From contig NZ_JAFBDZ010000001.1 of NCBI RefSeq assembly GCF_016908495.1, positions 1,364,001-1,428,000 of the forward strand: a stretch of DNA of 64,000 nt, given 5' to 3'. The notes beneath the pieces are model-generated. The model was not told where the DNA came from. It was given only the letters and a program-made list of their open reading frames with translations, and made no database searches. Every line of letters starts with the position of its first letter. Positions within the stretch are counted from its first letter, which is position 1. Source of the stretch: Rossellomorea pakistanensis (GTDB taxonomy: Bacteria; Bacillota; Bacilli; Bacillales; Bacillaceae_B). A program made the translations under genes and the position numbers. This document shows positions 37,469 through 46,881 of this stretch, piece after piece.

Positions 37469-37507
37469 GAATGGATCCAACTCTAAACTTTGGATCCATT
37501 CTTTTTT
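37469..37507. terminator. Bidirectional terminator between yslB and lysC
   Basis: GAATGGATCCA / TGGATCCATTC is a perfect 11-bp stem with an 11-base loop, followed by TTTTTT on the plus strand. It lies in the 54-base convergent gap. Confidence 0.92.
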
Positions 37508-37509
37508 CA

Positions 37510-38019
37510 CTATTTAATATAAATCTCCTCAGGTGTTGCTACTTGATCTAATTGAAATGTTTCATGTAACACTTGAGCAGCGTTCACCATTTTATCCTCA
37601 TCAATTACCACTGAGACCTTGATTTCAGAGGTACTCACCATTTTAATAATGATGTCATTACTAGCTAATACATCAAACATCTGAGCAGCTACCCCAGGGT
37701 TAGAGATCATTCCTGAGCCTACAATAGACACTTTAGCAAGGCGACTCTCATGCTCAATATGTGTGAATCCCAGTTCCTCCCTGTATTTCTCTAAGACCTC
37801 TAAAGCATCCTGTAAGTCTTGATGTTTAATAGAAAATGATAAATTGGTATGGTTAGCTTCAGATTGACTTTGTATAATGATATCAACATTTATATGATGC
37901 CTTGCAAGTTTAGAAAAGATGGATGACATGCTTGTCATTGGATTCTTAATTCCAAATACCGTCATTCGTGTAATTTCATCTTCAAAGGCAACCCCTCTAA
38001 CAATTAGACCTTGTTCCAT
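37510..38019 (-). CDS. lysC: Internal in-frame start: aspartate kinase beta subunit
   Basis: Inside lysC, GAGGAGG (38028-38034) lies eight bases before an in-frame ATG at 38019 (MEQGLIVRGVAFED). Translation from here gives a 169-aa product made of the two ACT regulatory domains. B. subtilis aspartokinase II is an alpha2-beta2 enzyme whose beta chain arises in this way, and the signal is conserved here. This is a nested product, not a separate gene. Confidence 0.8.
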   Translation of the reverse strand: MEQGLIVRGVAFEDEITRMTVFGIKNPMTSMSSIFSKLARHHINVDIIIQSQSEANHTNLSFSIKHQDLQDALEVLEKYREELGFTHIEHESRLAKVSIVGSGMISNPGVAAQMFDVLASNDIIIKMVSTSEIKVSVVIDEDKMVNAAQVLHETFQLDQVATPEEIYIK

Positions 38020-38754
38020 TGTAATTTCCTCCTCAATAATCGTTCCTTTATCCTTTTGCAAACTAGAACGGACCTCTAGTGGGATATGATAATTTTTGGC
38101 AAATTCTACTGCTCTCGGATGTAATACTCCTGCACCTAAATTAGCTAGCTCAAGCATTTCATCATAGGATACAGATTCTAATTTTCTTGCACGTTTGACG
38201 TAACGAGGATCTGAAGTATAGACACCATCTACATCTGTATATATCTCACAACGATCTGCACTAAGGGCAGCTGCCAATGCAACCGCCGTCGTATCAGAGC
38301 CTCCCCGTCCTAACGTTGTAACTTCTCTGGCTTCTGTAATTCCTTGGAATCCTGCAACCACGACAATGCGATGGTTATGTAAATCATTTTCAATTTTCGC
38401 CGGGTCGATATGCACAATTCTAGCATTTCCATGATGAGGTTCTGTTTGAATTCCAGCCTGCCCACCTGTATAGGAAATAGCTTCATATCCTTTTTCTATT
38501 AAAGCCATTGTTAATAGGGAAATGGTCACCTGCTCACCAGTTGTTAACAACATATCCATTTCTCTTTTCGTTGGATTTTCTGTGATCTCTTTTGCCAGAT
38601 TAACCAACGAATCCGTTGTTTTCCCCATTGCTGAAACGACAACTACGACATGATTTCCTTTTTCCTTCTCTTCCACTACACGATTTGCAACATTTTGAAT
38701 TCTCTCAACAGATCCAACCGAAGTTCCGCCAAACTTTTGTACGATAATACCCAC
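37510..38754 (-). CDS. lysC: Aspartate kinase (lysine-sensitive type, LysC)
   Basis: It phosphorylates aspartate in the lysine, diaminopimelate and threonine pathway. The N-terminal kinase domain has VQKFGGTSVGS, TTGEQVTISL and GRGGSDTTAVALAAAL; two ACT domains occupy about 260-410 (FGIKNPMTSMSSIF and VGSGMISNPGVAAQMF). It is 414 aa with a GTG start after GAGGG. The long leader carries a lysine riboswitch, so expression falls with lysine. A strong internal ribosome binding site and ATG at 38019 would produce a separate beta subunit, as known for B. subtilis aspartokinase II. Confidence 0.97.
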   Translation of the reverse strand: MGIIVQKFGGTSVGSVERIQNVANRVVEEKEKGNHVVVVVSAMGKTTDSLVNLAKEITENPTKREMDMLLTTGEQVTISLLTMALIEKGYEAISYTGGQAGIQTEPHHGNARIVHIDPAKIENDLHNHRIVVVAGFQGITEAREVTTLGRGGSDTTAVALAAALSADRCEIYTDVDGVYTSDPRYVKRARKLESVSYDEMLELANLGAGVLHPRAVEFAKNYHIPLEVRSSLQKDKGTIIEEEITMEQGLIVRGVAFEDEITRMTVFGIKNPMTSMSSIFSKLARHHINVDIIIQSQSEANHTNLSFSIKHQDLQDALEVLEKYREELGFTHIEHESRLAKVSIVGSGMISNPGVAAQMFDVLASNDIIIKMVSTSEIKVSVVIDEDKMVNAAQVLHETFQLDQVATPEEIYIK

Positions 38755-38802
38755 TGTTTCGCCCTCTTTTCTGCATAGTGTTGCTATTACTCACAATAAA
38801 TA

Positions 38803-39078
38803 ATAAAAAAAGCAATGAGAATTTCTATCTCATTGCTTGTGATAAACGTATATATAAACATACGAAGGACCACATTGTGAGATAGCTCTCCAAGATGAAG
38901 AAATCTCATCTTGACAATTCTACACCTCTTAAAATGTAGAACCAGCAATAACAATTATGAGTTTGTTATTACTTCGGCGATCCTTCCCTTTCAAAGCTCT
39001 TCTTTAGAGCTCATACTCTTCAAAGCTTTTACTCTTGAAGTTCGCGCCTCTATCACCACTTTGTAACTCTAAAGTGAT
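38803..39078 (-). promoter_or_regulatory. Lysine riboswitch (L-box) with terminator upstream of lysC
   Basis: The minus strand contains the L-box core in order: GATAGAGGCGCGAACTTCAAG, GAGTA, then AAGGGAAGGATCGCCGAAG, TTGCTGG, and the P1 partner CTATCTCACAATGTGGTCC. The expression platform is a perfect terminator, AGCAATGAGA with TCTCATTGCT (38811-38837), followed by seven Ts. Ligand-bound aptamer favours the terminator and stops lysC transcription. Confidence 0.96.
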
Positions 39079-39130
39079 AATTTTTATAAAATTTCATTTA
39101 TTATAGCACATAAAAATTAGGGCAACAACA

Positions 39131-40903
39131 TTATTTTTGCAAATGATTCCATAAAATTTTCGCTACCTTTTTAGGCAACCCTAGGTTAATAAGCTCATCT
39201 AAACTAGATTCTTTCATTTTTTTAATTGAACCGAAGTGCTTCAATAGCTGTTTCTTCCGTTTGGGTCCAATACCTTCAATATCATCTAAGGTGGATTGGA
39301 AGGCACTTTTCCCACGTAGCTGGCGATGAAAAGTAATGGCGAAGCGATGAACTTCATCCTGAATTCTTTGTAACAAATAAAATTCTTGACTTCTTCTCTC
39401 AAGAGGCACAATTTCAAGAGGATTTCCATAAAGAAGCTGTGAAGTTTGGTGTTTTTCATCCTTTGCAAGTCCTGCAAGAGGAATATCTAGTGATAGCTCG
39501 TTTTCAAGAACATCACGCGCAGATTCAATTTGCCCCTTCCCTCCATCAATAAGAATTAGGTCAGGAAGTGGAAGGTTATCTTTTAAAACTCTTGTATAAC
39601 GTCGTCTGATTACTTCTCTCATGGATTCATAATCATCAGGGCCCTGAACGGTTTTAATTTTATATTTCCTATATTCTTTTTTAGCCGATTTCCCGTCAAT
39701 AAAGACGACCATAGCAGAAACTGGATTTGTCCCTTGTATATTTGAATTGTCAAAGGCTTCAATTCTAAGCGGCGGGTAAATACCCAATGCGTCCCCTAAA
39801 CGTTCCACCGCTTTAATGGTTCGGTCTTCATCTCTTTCAATAAGGGCAAACTTTTCTTTTAATGCAATAGCGGCATTTTTTTCTGCTAAACGAACAAGAT
39901 CTTTTTTTCGTCCTTTTTGTGGTTGGTAAACTTTCGTTTGAAGGAGCCCAAATACGAGTTCACTGTTCACCTTCTCGGGTAGGTAGATCTCCTTCGGCTT
40001 AAAGTGGTTTGCCTTTGAATAAAATTGACCTATAAACGTGAGGAACTCTTCTTCTGGCTGATCATAAATCGGAAACATAGAAACATCACGTTCAATTAGT
40101 TTCCCTTGTCTCACAAAAAATACTTGAACACACATCCAACCCTTATCAAAAGCATAACCAAAAATATCTCGATCTGTGAAATCGGTCATTGTCATTTTCT
40201 GCTTTTCCATCGTCGCTTCAATGTGCTGAATCTGATCGCGCAGTTCCTTTGCTCTCTCGAATTCTAAACTCTCAGCTGCTTCCTTCATTTTTTCTGTCAA
40301 TTCTTTTTTAATTTCCTTATAGCCTCCATTAAGGAAGCTCGCTATTTGATCAGTCATTTCTTTATACGTTTCTTCTTTAACTTCTTTTACACAAGGTGCA
40401 AGACATTGACCCATATGATAATATAGGCAAACTCGATCTGGAAGCGTTGTACATTTTCTTAAGGGATAGAGTCGGTCAAGCAATTTCTTCGTTTCGTTTG
40501 CCGCTCCTACATTCGGATAAGGTCCAAAATATTTTCCTTTATCTTTTTTCACCTTTCTGGTTGTAATTAATCTCGGATGTTTTTCTGCAGTTAATTTAAT
40601 AAACGGATATGTTTTATCGTCTTTCAACATGACATTATACTTTGGATCATGTTTTTTGATTAAGTTCATTTCAAGAATCAAAGCTTCTATATCTGACGAA
40701 GTGACAATATATTCAAAGTCCTTGATTTCTCCCACAAGTCTCTGGGTCTTCCCATCATGAGATCCAGTAAAATAAGAGCGTACACGGTTTTTTAATACTT
40801 TTGCCTTTCCTACATAAATAATCGTTCCCTGACGATCCTTCATTATATAGCAACCTGGTTGATCAGGCAGAATGGCAAGTTTGTGAGATATATTCTCATT
40901 CAT
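39131..40903 (-). CDS. uvrC: Excinuclease ABC subunit C
   Basis: UvrC makes both incisions in nucleotide excision repair. The N-terminal GIY-YIG nuclease (about 12-90: [30 protein letters not shown]) is followed by a cysteine-containing [13 protein letters not shown] segment, a UVR UvrB-binding motif (about 195-235), the RNase-H-like 5' nuclease ([31 protein letters not shown]) and C-terminal helix-hairpin-helix motifs ([20 protein letters not shown]). It is 590 aa. Start ATG after GGGGGG. It lies just upstream of the lysC riboswitch; no clear terminator follows. Confidence 0.97.
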   Translation of the reverse strand: MNENISHKLAILPDQPGCYIMKDRQGTIIYVGKAKVLKNRVRSYFTGSHDGKTQRLVGEIKDFEYIVTSSDIEALILEMNLIKKHDPKYNVMLKDDKTYPFIKLTAEKHPRLITTRKVKKDKGKYFGPYPNVGAANETKKLLDRLYPLRKCTTLPDRVCLYYHMGQCLAPCVKEVKEETYKEMTDQIASFLNGGYKEIKKELTEKMKEAAESLEFERAKELRDQIQHIEATMEKQKMTMTDFTDRDIFGYAFDKGWMCVQVFFVRQGKLIERDVSMFPIYDQPEEEFLTFIGQFYSKANHFKPKEIYLPEKVNSELVFGLLQTKVYQPQKGRKKDLVRLAEKNAAIALKEKFALIERDEDRTIKAVERLGDALGIYPPLRIEAFDNSNIQGTNPVSAMVVFIDGKSAKKEYRKYKIKTVQGPDDYESMREVIRRRYTRVLKDNLPLPDLILIDGGKGQIESARDVLENELSLDIPLAGLAKDEKHQTSQLLYGNPLEIVPLERRSQEFYLLQRIQDEVHRFAITFHRQLRGKSAFQSTLDDIEGIGPKRKKQLLKHFGSIKKMKESSLDELINLGLPKKVAKILWNHLQK

Positions 40904-41081
40904 GTTTTTTCACCCCCCACAATCAATATACTTGTTTTTTCATTCAGATAATATAGAACGTTTATGTGTTAAGCCATAATAGGATATTTTGTTGGATATT
41001 ACTTTGAATTCTATTATACAATAAAACCTCTTAGTAATTTATATTAGTCCATCATTGGGATCAACTAGAGTCTTTCAATTC

Positions 41082-41112
41082 AAAAAAACTGACCCAAGCA
41101 GGTCAGTTTTTT
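41082..41112 (-). terminator. Terminator of trxA
   Basis: AAAACTGACC / GGTCAGTTTT is a perfect 10-bp stem with a 6-base loop, followed by TTTGAATT on the minus strand. It lies about 11 bases after the trxA stop. Confidence 0.93.
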
Positions 41113-41122
41113 AAAAGGAAGC

Positions 41123-41437
41123 TTATGCATGTTTAGTTAATAACTCTGCTAAAGCTTCTTTTGGTTGGAAGCCAATTACTTTATCTACTACTTCTCCATC
41201 CTTTAAAACGATAAGAGTTGGGATACTCATCACTCCGTATTTACCAGCTGTTTCTTGATTTTCATCAACATCGACTTTAACGATTTTTACTTTGTCGCCC
41301 ATTTCAGAGTCTAGTTCTTCAAGGACAGGTGCAATCATTTTACAAGGTCCACACCATGGTGCCCAGAAATCTGCAAGGACTAAGCCTGAGCTAGTCTCAT
41401 TAGAAAAATTTTGATCAGTTGCATTTGTTATAGCCAT
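41123..41437 (-). CDS. trxA: Thioredoxin
   Basis: This is the main cytosolic thiol-disulfide reductant, 104 aa. The active site FWAPWCGPCKM has C29 and C32, and the cis-proline is in MSIPTLIV. ATG follows TTGGAGG. It sits after etfA with its own leader (41438-41560). A TATACT lies about 60 bases upstream, but its -35 is not convincing. Confidence 0.98.
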   Translation of the reverse strand: MAITNATDQNFSNETSSGLVLADFWAPWCGPCKMIAPVLEELDSEMGDKVKIVKVDVDENQETAGKYGVMSIPTLIVLKDGEVVDKVIGFQPKEALAELLTKHA

Positions 41438-41567
41438 ATGAAAAAACCTCCAATTATCTTTCTAGATTATCGTCAGTATATCACCGAATATCTGCCGATG
41501 CGAATAATTTGCTCAATGCTAATTTACCCTCATCTGTTTTATCTATTCAAAGTATGAAAACAATAGA

Positions 41568-41597
41568 AAGGAGTTGCCCAGTTTTGGGGCAACCCCT
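41568..41597 (-). terminator. Terminator of the fadR-fadB-etfBA operon
   Basis: AGGAGTTGCCC / GGGGCAACCCCT forms an 11-bp stem with a 6-base loop, followed by TTTCTATTGTTTT on the minus strand. It begins about 12 bases after the etfA stop. Confidence 0.88.
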
Positions 41598-41608
41598 CTA
41601 TGTTTTCC

Positions 41609-42589
41609 TTATGAAGATGTAACTTTTAATTTTTTGAATTCTTCCGTAAGCATTGGCACGACTTCGAATAAATCACCTACTATACCATAATCAGCTACAT
41701 TGAAAATATTAGCTTCTGGATCTTTATTGATCGCTACGATTACTTTTGAATTGGACATTCCAGCTAAATGCTGAATAGCCCCAGAGATACCGCAAGCAAT
41801 ATACAGATCAGGCGTTACTACTTTACCTGTTTGACCAATTTGCAGGGAATAATCACAGTAATCAGCATCACAAGCTCCACGTGATGCACCAACGGCCCCA
41901 CCTAAGACATCCGCTAGTTCTTGTAAAGGATTAAATCCTTCTGTACTCTTAACTCCGCGTCCACCTGCAATAATAACTTTGGCTTCTGAAAGATCTACCC
42001 CTTCACTTGCTTTTCTTACTACTTCTTTAATAATTGTACGTAAATCTTTAATGTCAACTGATAAGGAAGACACATCTCCGCTCTTAGAATCGTCCTTTTC
42101 TAAAGCAGCAATATTATTTGGACGAATTGTCGCAAAAATGACTCCATCGGTTACAATTTTCTTCTCGAATGCCTTACCTGAATAGATTGGACGAGTAAAA
42201 ACAAGATTCCCTCCAGCCTCTTCAATCGATGTTGAATCTGAGATTAATCCAGTGCTTAATTTACTTGCAATTCTCGGAGATAGATCTTTTCCAAGTGCTG
42301 TATGACCAAAAATAATTCCTTCAGGATTCTCTTGTTCTACAATCGCCATAAACGCTTGTGAGAAACCATCAGATGTGTACTGCTCAAGTTTATCATCTTC
42401 CACAACGACAACTCGATCAGCACCATATTGTATAAGCTCTTCTCCTAAAGCGCTTACAGTTTTTCCTATTAAAACACCGACTACTTCTCCACCCTCGGCT
42501 ATCGTCTTTCCAGCGGCTACTGCTTCAAAAGATACATTACGTAAAGAACCATCACGTACTTCTCCAAGTACTAACACTTTTCTGCTCAT
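41609..42589 (-). CDS. etfA: Electron transfer flavoprotein alpha subunit
   Basis: EtfA holds FAD and passes electrons from acyl-CoA dehydrogenases to the quinone pool. The C-terminal FAD domain is clear: VIIAGGRGVKS, GASRGACDADYCDYSLQIGQTGKVVTPDLYIACGISGAIQHLAGM and INKDPEANIFNVADYGIVGD. It is 326 aa. It follows etfB by about 50 bases in the fatty-acid oxidation operon. Confidence 0.97.
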   Translation of the reverse strand: MSRKVLVLGEVRDGSLRNVSFEAVAAGKTIAEGGEVVGVLIGKTVSALGEELIQYGADRVVVVEDDKLEQYTSDGFSQAFMAIVEQENPEGIIFGHTALGKDLSPRIASKLSTGLISDSTSIEEAGGNLVFTRPIYSGKAFEKKIVTDGVIFATIRPNNIAALEKDDSKSGDVSSLSVDIKDLRTIIKEVVRKASEGVDLSEAKVIIAGGRGVKSTEGFNPLQELADVLGGAVGASRGACDADYCDYSLQIGQTGKVVTPDLYIACGISGAIQHLAGMSNSKVIVAINKDPEANIFNVADYGIVGDLFEVVPMLTEEFKKLKVTSS

Positions 42590-42640
42590 GTTTGATTACC
42601 CCCTGAATGATTTTTGTGTTTTCCGATCAAAAGCTAAAGG

Positions 42641-43414
42641 TTAAACGACTTTTGCTTCTGTATGGAGAAGTTTCACAAGTTCTTTAACTTGATCGTCTAA
42701 TTCTCCTTCTAACACTTTCCCCGCTTCTTTTTTCGGTGGCAAGAAAATTTCGATTGTCTTTGTTTTTGCTTCTACATCGTCTTCATCTAAATCGATATCA
42801 TCAATTTCAATTTCATCTAATGGTTTTTTCTTCGCTTTCATAATTCCTGGTAGTGATGGATAGCGAGGCTCGTTCAACCCTTGTTGTGCTGTTACAAGAA
42901 GTGGTAAAGTCGTTTCAATCACTTCAGAATCCCCTTCAACATCACGGACAACCGTTACCTTATCGCCATCAATATCTAATTTTGTAATCGTAGTGATATA
43001 AGGAATATCTAATTGCTCTGCAACCCTTGGACCAACTTGACCAGATCCACCATCAATGGCTACATTCCCTGCTAAAATCAAATCTACTTCTTTATCTTTT
43101 AAATATTCCCCAAGAATTTTCGCTGTTGTAAACTGGTCGCCGTTTTCCACATCCTCTTCCGTGTTTATTAATACGGCTTTATCCGCTCCCATTGCGAGGG
43201 CTGTGCGTAATTGCTTTTCACTTTCCTCATTTCCAATCGTTAAAACGGTTACTTCTCCACCATGTGCGTCACGTACTTGGATCGCCTCTTCAATGGCATA
43301 TTCATCGTATGGATTGATGATGAATTCTGCTCCGTCCTCACTGATTTGTCCGCCTGAAATCGAGATTCTTTCTTCTGTATCGAAAGTTCTTTTCATAAGT
43401 ACATAGATGTTCAT
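42641..43414 (-). CDS. etfB: Electron transfer flavoprotein beta subunit
   Basis: EtfB binds AMP and completes the EtfAB heterodimer. The family pattern DLILAGNVAIDGGSGQVGPRVAEQL and RDVEGDSEVIETTLPLLVTAQQGLNEPRYPSLPGIMKAKKKPL is complete. ATG at 43414 (MNIYVLMKRTFDTEE), six bases after GGGAGGG, gives 257 aa. The frame reaches 43429 without need. It lies between fadB and etfA. Confidence 0.97.
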   Translation of the reverse strand: MNIYVLMKRTFDTEERISISGGQISEDGAEFIINPYDEYAIEEAIQVRDAHGGEVTVLTIGNEESEKQLRTALAMGADKAVLINTEEDVENGDQFTTAKILGEYLKDKEVDLILAGNVAIDGGSGQVGPRVAEQLDIPYITTITKLDIDGDKVTVVRDVEGDSEVIETTLPLLVTAQQGLNEPRYPSLPGIMKAKKKPLDEIEIDDIDLDEDDVEAKTKTIEIFLPPKKEAGKVLEGELDDQVKELVKLLHTEAKVV

Positions 43415-43482
43415 TCTATTCCCTCCCAAAAGTTAAAACTTTCACTTGTTTATAAATATTGAAAAAATTCTGTTCAAAAAAA

Positions 43483-44256
43483 TTACTTCCCTTTAAAGTT
43501 TGGAGTCCGTTTTTCGATAAAAGCTCCAATCCCTTCTTGCCCATCCTCTGATTGGAATACCTCTCCAAAAAGTTCTGCTTCTTTCAAGACGCCTTCATAA
43601 AAACGATCGTCTTTTGAATAGCTTAATAGTTTAAGAGCAGCTTTCATAGCTACTGGACTTTTTTTAGAAATTTTATGAGCCATTTCCTTCGCCTTAACAA
43701 ACAGCTCTTCGTCTGGGTATGCTTTATTTGCTAAACCATATTGAACAGCTTCTGTCCCCGTAATAGGTTCACTAGTTAAAAGCATTTCAGCTGCTTTTGG
43801 TGTTCCTACAAGTTTTGGTAGTCGTTGTGTACCTGCAAATCCTGGAATTAATCCAAGCTGTAATTCCGGTAGACCAAGCTTTGCATTCTTACTAACTAGG
43901 CGAATATGGCAACCCATTGCTAGCTCTAACCCACCGCCAAGTGCGGCACCATGAATAGCTGCAATAATTGGTTTTGAGAAGTTTTCCATCCTTTCAAATA
44001 GATCTTGTCCTCTTTTTGAAAGTGCAGAAAATTCATCTCCATTTTTAACTGTAGTGAATTCTTTGATGTCCGCTCCTGCGGAGAAGAATCTTCCTTCGCC
44101 TTGAAGAAGAAGCACTCTTGCATCTTTATTCTCTTCCAATTCATTTAATATCTCAGAGAGTTCGAGAATTAAATCACTGGCAAGTGCATTAGCAGGCGGT
44201 CGTTGAATCATTATACACGCCACATGCTCTTCAAGGTCCCATGTTAAATACTTCAT
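43483..44256 (-). CDS. fadB: Enoyl-CoA hydratase (FadB)
   Basis: This is a crotonase-family hydratase for beta-oxidation. The oxyanion-hole segments are RFFSAGADIKEF and IHGAALGGGLELAMGCHIR, and the glutamate motif is LPELQLGLIPGFAGTQRLPKLVG. ATG at 44256 (MKYLTWDLEEHV), eight bases after AAGGGG, gives 257 aa, close to B. subtilis FadB. The extended frame overlaps the end of fadR. The order fadR-fadB-etfB-etfA is that of the B. subtilis lcfA operon. Confidence 0.95.
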   Translation of the reverse strand: MKYLTWDLEEHVACIMIQRPPANALASDLILELSEILNELEENKDARVLLLQGEGRFFSAGADIKEFTTVKNGDEFSALSKRGQDLFERMENFSKPIIAAIHGAALGGGLELAMGCHIRLVSKNAKLGLPELQLGLIPGFAGTQRLPKLVGTPKAAEMLLTSEPITGTEAVQYGLANKAYPDEELFVKAKEMAHKISKKSPVAMKAALKLLSYSKDDRFYEGVLKEAELFGEVFQSEDGQEGIGAFIEKRTPNFKGK

Positions 44257-44281
44257 CCATTCATCCCCTTCTGAAGTTGTT

Positions 44282-44869
44282 TTACCTTTTGCCACCACAT
44301 CCGTTTATTAATAATTGATGTATGGCAGATGATTGTGCAACCAGGTCATACTTTTGATCATTCATCACCCAGGTTGTCACCATCTCGTCTAATGTTCCAA
44401 AAATCATTTGACGTGTCAACCTAACATCCAAATCTGGGTCAAATTCGTTCGTCTCTATCCCGTAGTAAAGAATTTGATCAACAAGGTGAAGATACCCCTT
44501 TAATACCTCATTGATTTTTAAACGAATCTCTTTATTAGACTGACGTAATTCCAATTGGGTAACAATCGCCAAATGAGAATCCTCTGACAAGATTCTACAA
44601 TGATTTTCAATCATCACTAATAACTTCTCTGCCGCTGTCGATTTTCCTGCAATAACTTCTTCATTTTTTTCAACAAAATATCCCATTTTCTCTCTAAACA
44701 GTGAGATTAAGATATCTTCTTTATTTTTAAAATATAAATAAATGGTTCCATCAGCTACTCCAGCTTGTTTGGCTATTTTCGAAACTTGAGCCTGATGATA
44801 GCCGTTCTCCGCTATGACAATCACGGCAGCGTCAATGATTTGCTTGTATTTTGGTTTATTTCTTTTCAT
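44282..44869 (-). CDS. fadR: TetR-family fatty acid degradation regulator FadR
   Basis: FadR represses beta-oxidation genes and is released by long-chain acyl-CoA. The TetR DNA-binding domain is visible as KYKQIIDAAVIVIAENGYHQAQVSKIAKQAGVADGTIYLYFKNKEDIL (about 7-54), nearly identical in pattern to B. subtilis FadR. ATG at 44869 (MKRNKPKYKQ), after AAAGGATGG, gives 195 aa. A near-perfect FadR operator lies 25-42 bases upstream of this start and a consensus sigma-A promoter just beyond, implying autoregulation. Confidence 0.96.
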   Translation of the reverse strand: MKRNKPKYKQIIDAAVIVIAENGYHQAQVSKIAKQAGVADGTIYLYFKNKEDILISLFREKMGYFVEKNEEVIAGKSTAAEKLLVMIENHCRILSEDSHLAIVTQLELRQSNKEIRLKINEVLKGYLHLVDQILYYGIETNEFDPDLDVRLTRQMIFGTLDEMVTTWVMNDQKYDLVAQSSAIHQLLINGCGGKR

Positions 44870-44893
44870 TATAGTTCCATCCTTTAAATGTGG

Positions 44894-44911
44894 TGAATGA
44901 CCATTCATTCA
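44894..44911 (-). promoter_or_regulatory. FadR operator upstream of fadR
   Basis: TGAATGACCATTCATTCA matches the FadR consensus TGAATGAMTANTCATTCA at all defined positions but one. It lies directly downstream of the fadR promoter -10, in a blocking position. It would control fadR, fadB, etfB and etfA together. Confidence 0.88.
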
Positions 44912-44918
44912 TATTTAC

Positions 44919-44947
44919 ATATTAAAAGGAGTTAGAATGGTTGTCAA
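44919..44947 (-). promoter_or_regulatory. Sigma-A promoter of fadR-fadB-etfB-etfA
   Basis: On the minus strand TTGACA (44942-44947), a 17-base spacer and TATTAA/TAATAT (44919-44924) make a strong vegetative promoter in the lcfA-fadR gap. The operon can therefore be transcribed independently of lcfA. No clear terminator separates lcfA from it. Confidence 0.85.
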
Positions 44948-45013
44948 GAAATATATAGCTTGTCTGAATTTGATTCAAAAAGAAAGAACAAGAGAAACTC
45001 TCTACTTTTAAGT

Positions 45014-46708
45014 TTAGACTAACTTTTCGTTTTCTTCAAATTTCTTCTTTTCCTCTTCAACAAGTGCTCTCCTTAAGATTTTTCCAACAGCTGTCTTCGG
45101 TAATTCTTTTCTGAATTCATATACTCTCGGAACCTTATATGCAGCCAAATGTTTTCTAGCAAACACATCAAGCTTTTCCTCTGTTAAAGTAGATCCCTCT
45201 TTTAATACCACATAGGCTTTTACTGTTTCTCCACGATATGGATCTGGAACTCCCGCAGCCACAACCTCTTGAATGTCAGAGTGTTCGTAAAGAACTTCTT
45301 CAATTTCTCGTGGATAAATGTTAAATCCACCCGCGATGATCATATCCTTTTTACGATCTACTACATAGAAATATCCTTTTTCATCCATATACCCTAAATC
45401 CCCTGTCAGTAACCAACCGTTTTTCACAGTTTCAGCCGTTTCTTCTGGGCGATTCCAATACCCTTTCATTACCTGAGGACCTCTAGCCGCAATTTCCCCA
45501 ATTTCATTAGGGGGAAGTGGCTCTCCCGTCTCTAAGGATAATATCGCTGATTCAGTGTCTGGCCATGGAACACCTATACTTCCTTTTACTCTTTCTTTAT
45601 CCCATAAAAAGTTAGAATGTGTCACAGGGGAAGACTCTGTTAATCCATAACCTTCGACTAGCTTTCCTCCTGTTACTTCTTCAAACTTTTGTTGAACTTC
45701 AACAGGTAAAGGTGCTGATCCACTAATACATGAATCAATCGATGAAAGGTTATATTTTCGTAAATTAGGATGATTTAATAAACCGATATAAATAGTCGGA
45801 GCCCCAGGAAATAAGGTAGGTTTCTGTTTATCTATGGTTTTTAGAGTCGTTTCAGGGTCGAACTTCGGCAATAAAACCATTTTGTATCCCTGCATGACAG
45901 ATAATATTAGTACAGTTGTCATTCCATACACATGGAAAAATGGTAGTAAACCGAGAATCACTTCCTCTCCTTTTTTACATTTATAAAGCCATGCATCACA
46001 CATGGATGCGTTAGCAACAAGATTTTTATGAGTTAGCATAACTCCTTTCGGAAACCCAGTTGTGCCACCTGTATACTGAAGTAAGGCTAAGTCTTCCTCA
46101 AAATCAACCTCTAGTTCGATCGGTTTATCACTTGATGTGGACATAATATCAGTAAATAAATGATATTTGTCACATGGGGTTACTTTTACAACAATCCCAT
46201 ATTGTTTCTTCTGAATAAAAGGATAAATTAGGTTTTTAGGAAAAGGAAGCACATCCTTGATAGCGGTTACAATCACATGTTTTAAATCTGTATTATCCAT
46301 AACCTTTGTTACTCTTGGAAACAATATATCAAGAGTAAGGATAACTTTTGCACCTGAGTCTTTCATTTGGTATTCAATTTCTCTCTCCATATAAAGTGGA
46401 TTGGTTTGAACGACTACACCACCAGCGTAGAGGACACCATAGTAACCAATAACCGACTGTGGTGTATTAGGCAGCATAATCGCAACCCGATCTCCCTTTT
46501 CAATTCCAATCTTTTTCAAATAATTAGCAAACTTTAAAGCGGACTGATGGACTTCTTTGTACGTTATTTCTTTCCCCATAAAGTGTATAGCCACTTTATT
46601 CTCGTATAATTCAGCAGACTTTGTTAAATAATTTTGAACAGGAACCGATTCATAATCTAAGTTGGCAGGAATTTCTTGAGGATATTGATCAACCCATAAT
46701 CTCTCCAC
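45014..46708 (-). CDS. lcfA: Long-chain fatty acid-CoA ligase
   Basis: It activates long-chain fatty acids to acyl-CoA via an acyl-adenylate, the entry step to beta-oxidation. The AMP-binding P-loop LLQYTGGTTGFPKGVMLTH (about 215), GYGLTESSP, LLTGDLGYMDEKGYFYVVDRKKDMI and the catalytic lysine region LPKTAVGKILRR are intact. It is 564 aa (B. subtilis LcfA about 560). GTG start after GGGGGG. It precedes fadR on the same strand. I saw no FadR site in its own upstream region. Confidence 0.95.
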   Translation of the reverse strand: MERLWVDQYPQEIPANLDYESVPVQNYLTKSAELYENKVAIHFMGKEITYKEVHQSALKFANYLKKIGIEKGDRVAIMLPNTPQSVIGYYGVLYAGGVVVQTNPLYMEREIEYQMKDSGAKVILTLDILFPRVTKVMDNTDLKHVIVTAIKDVLPFPKNLIYPFIQKKQYGIVVKVTPCDKYHLFTDIMSTSSDKPIELEVDFEEDLALLQYTGGTTGFPKGVMLTHKNLVANASMCDAWLYKCKKGEEVILGLLPFFHVYGMTTVLILSVMQGYKMVLLPKFDPETTLKTIDKQKPTLFPGAPTIYIGLLNHPNLRKYNLSSIDSCISGSAPLPVEVQQKFEEVTGGKLVEGYGLTESSPVTHSNFLWDKERVKGSIGVPWPDTESAILSLETGEPLPPNEIGEIAARGPQVMKGYWNRPEETAETVKNGWLLTGDLGYMDEKGYFYVVDRKKDMIIAGGFNIYPREIEEVLYEHSDIQEVVAAGVPDPYRGETVKAYVVLKEGSTLTEEKLDVFARKHLAAYKVPRVYEFRKELPKTAVGKILRRALVEEEKKKFEENEKLV

Positions 46709-46840
46709 ATCTTTCCCCCCTTGATTAATTTTTAGAAAATTAAAACTCTTATCTTATTATATTATAAGCATTGAGTCCTTACAATTTGTTATTATTGCTA
46801 AGAATATTTTATTTCGACAAAACTTAGTTATTAAATTCCC

Positions 46841-46877
46841 AAAATAAAATAAGGGCTGATTATTAAAATCAGCCCTT
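46841..46877 (-). terminator. Terminator after yshE and the 27-aa peptide gene
   Basis: AAGGGCTGAT / ATCAGCCCTT forms a 10-bp perfect stem with a short loop, followed on the minus strand by ATTTTATTTT. It begins 5 bases after the small peptide stop. Confidence 0.88.
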
Positions 46878-46881
46878 AGCA

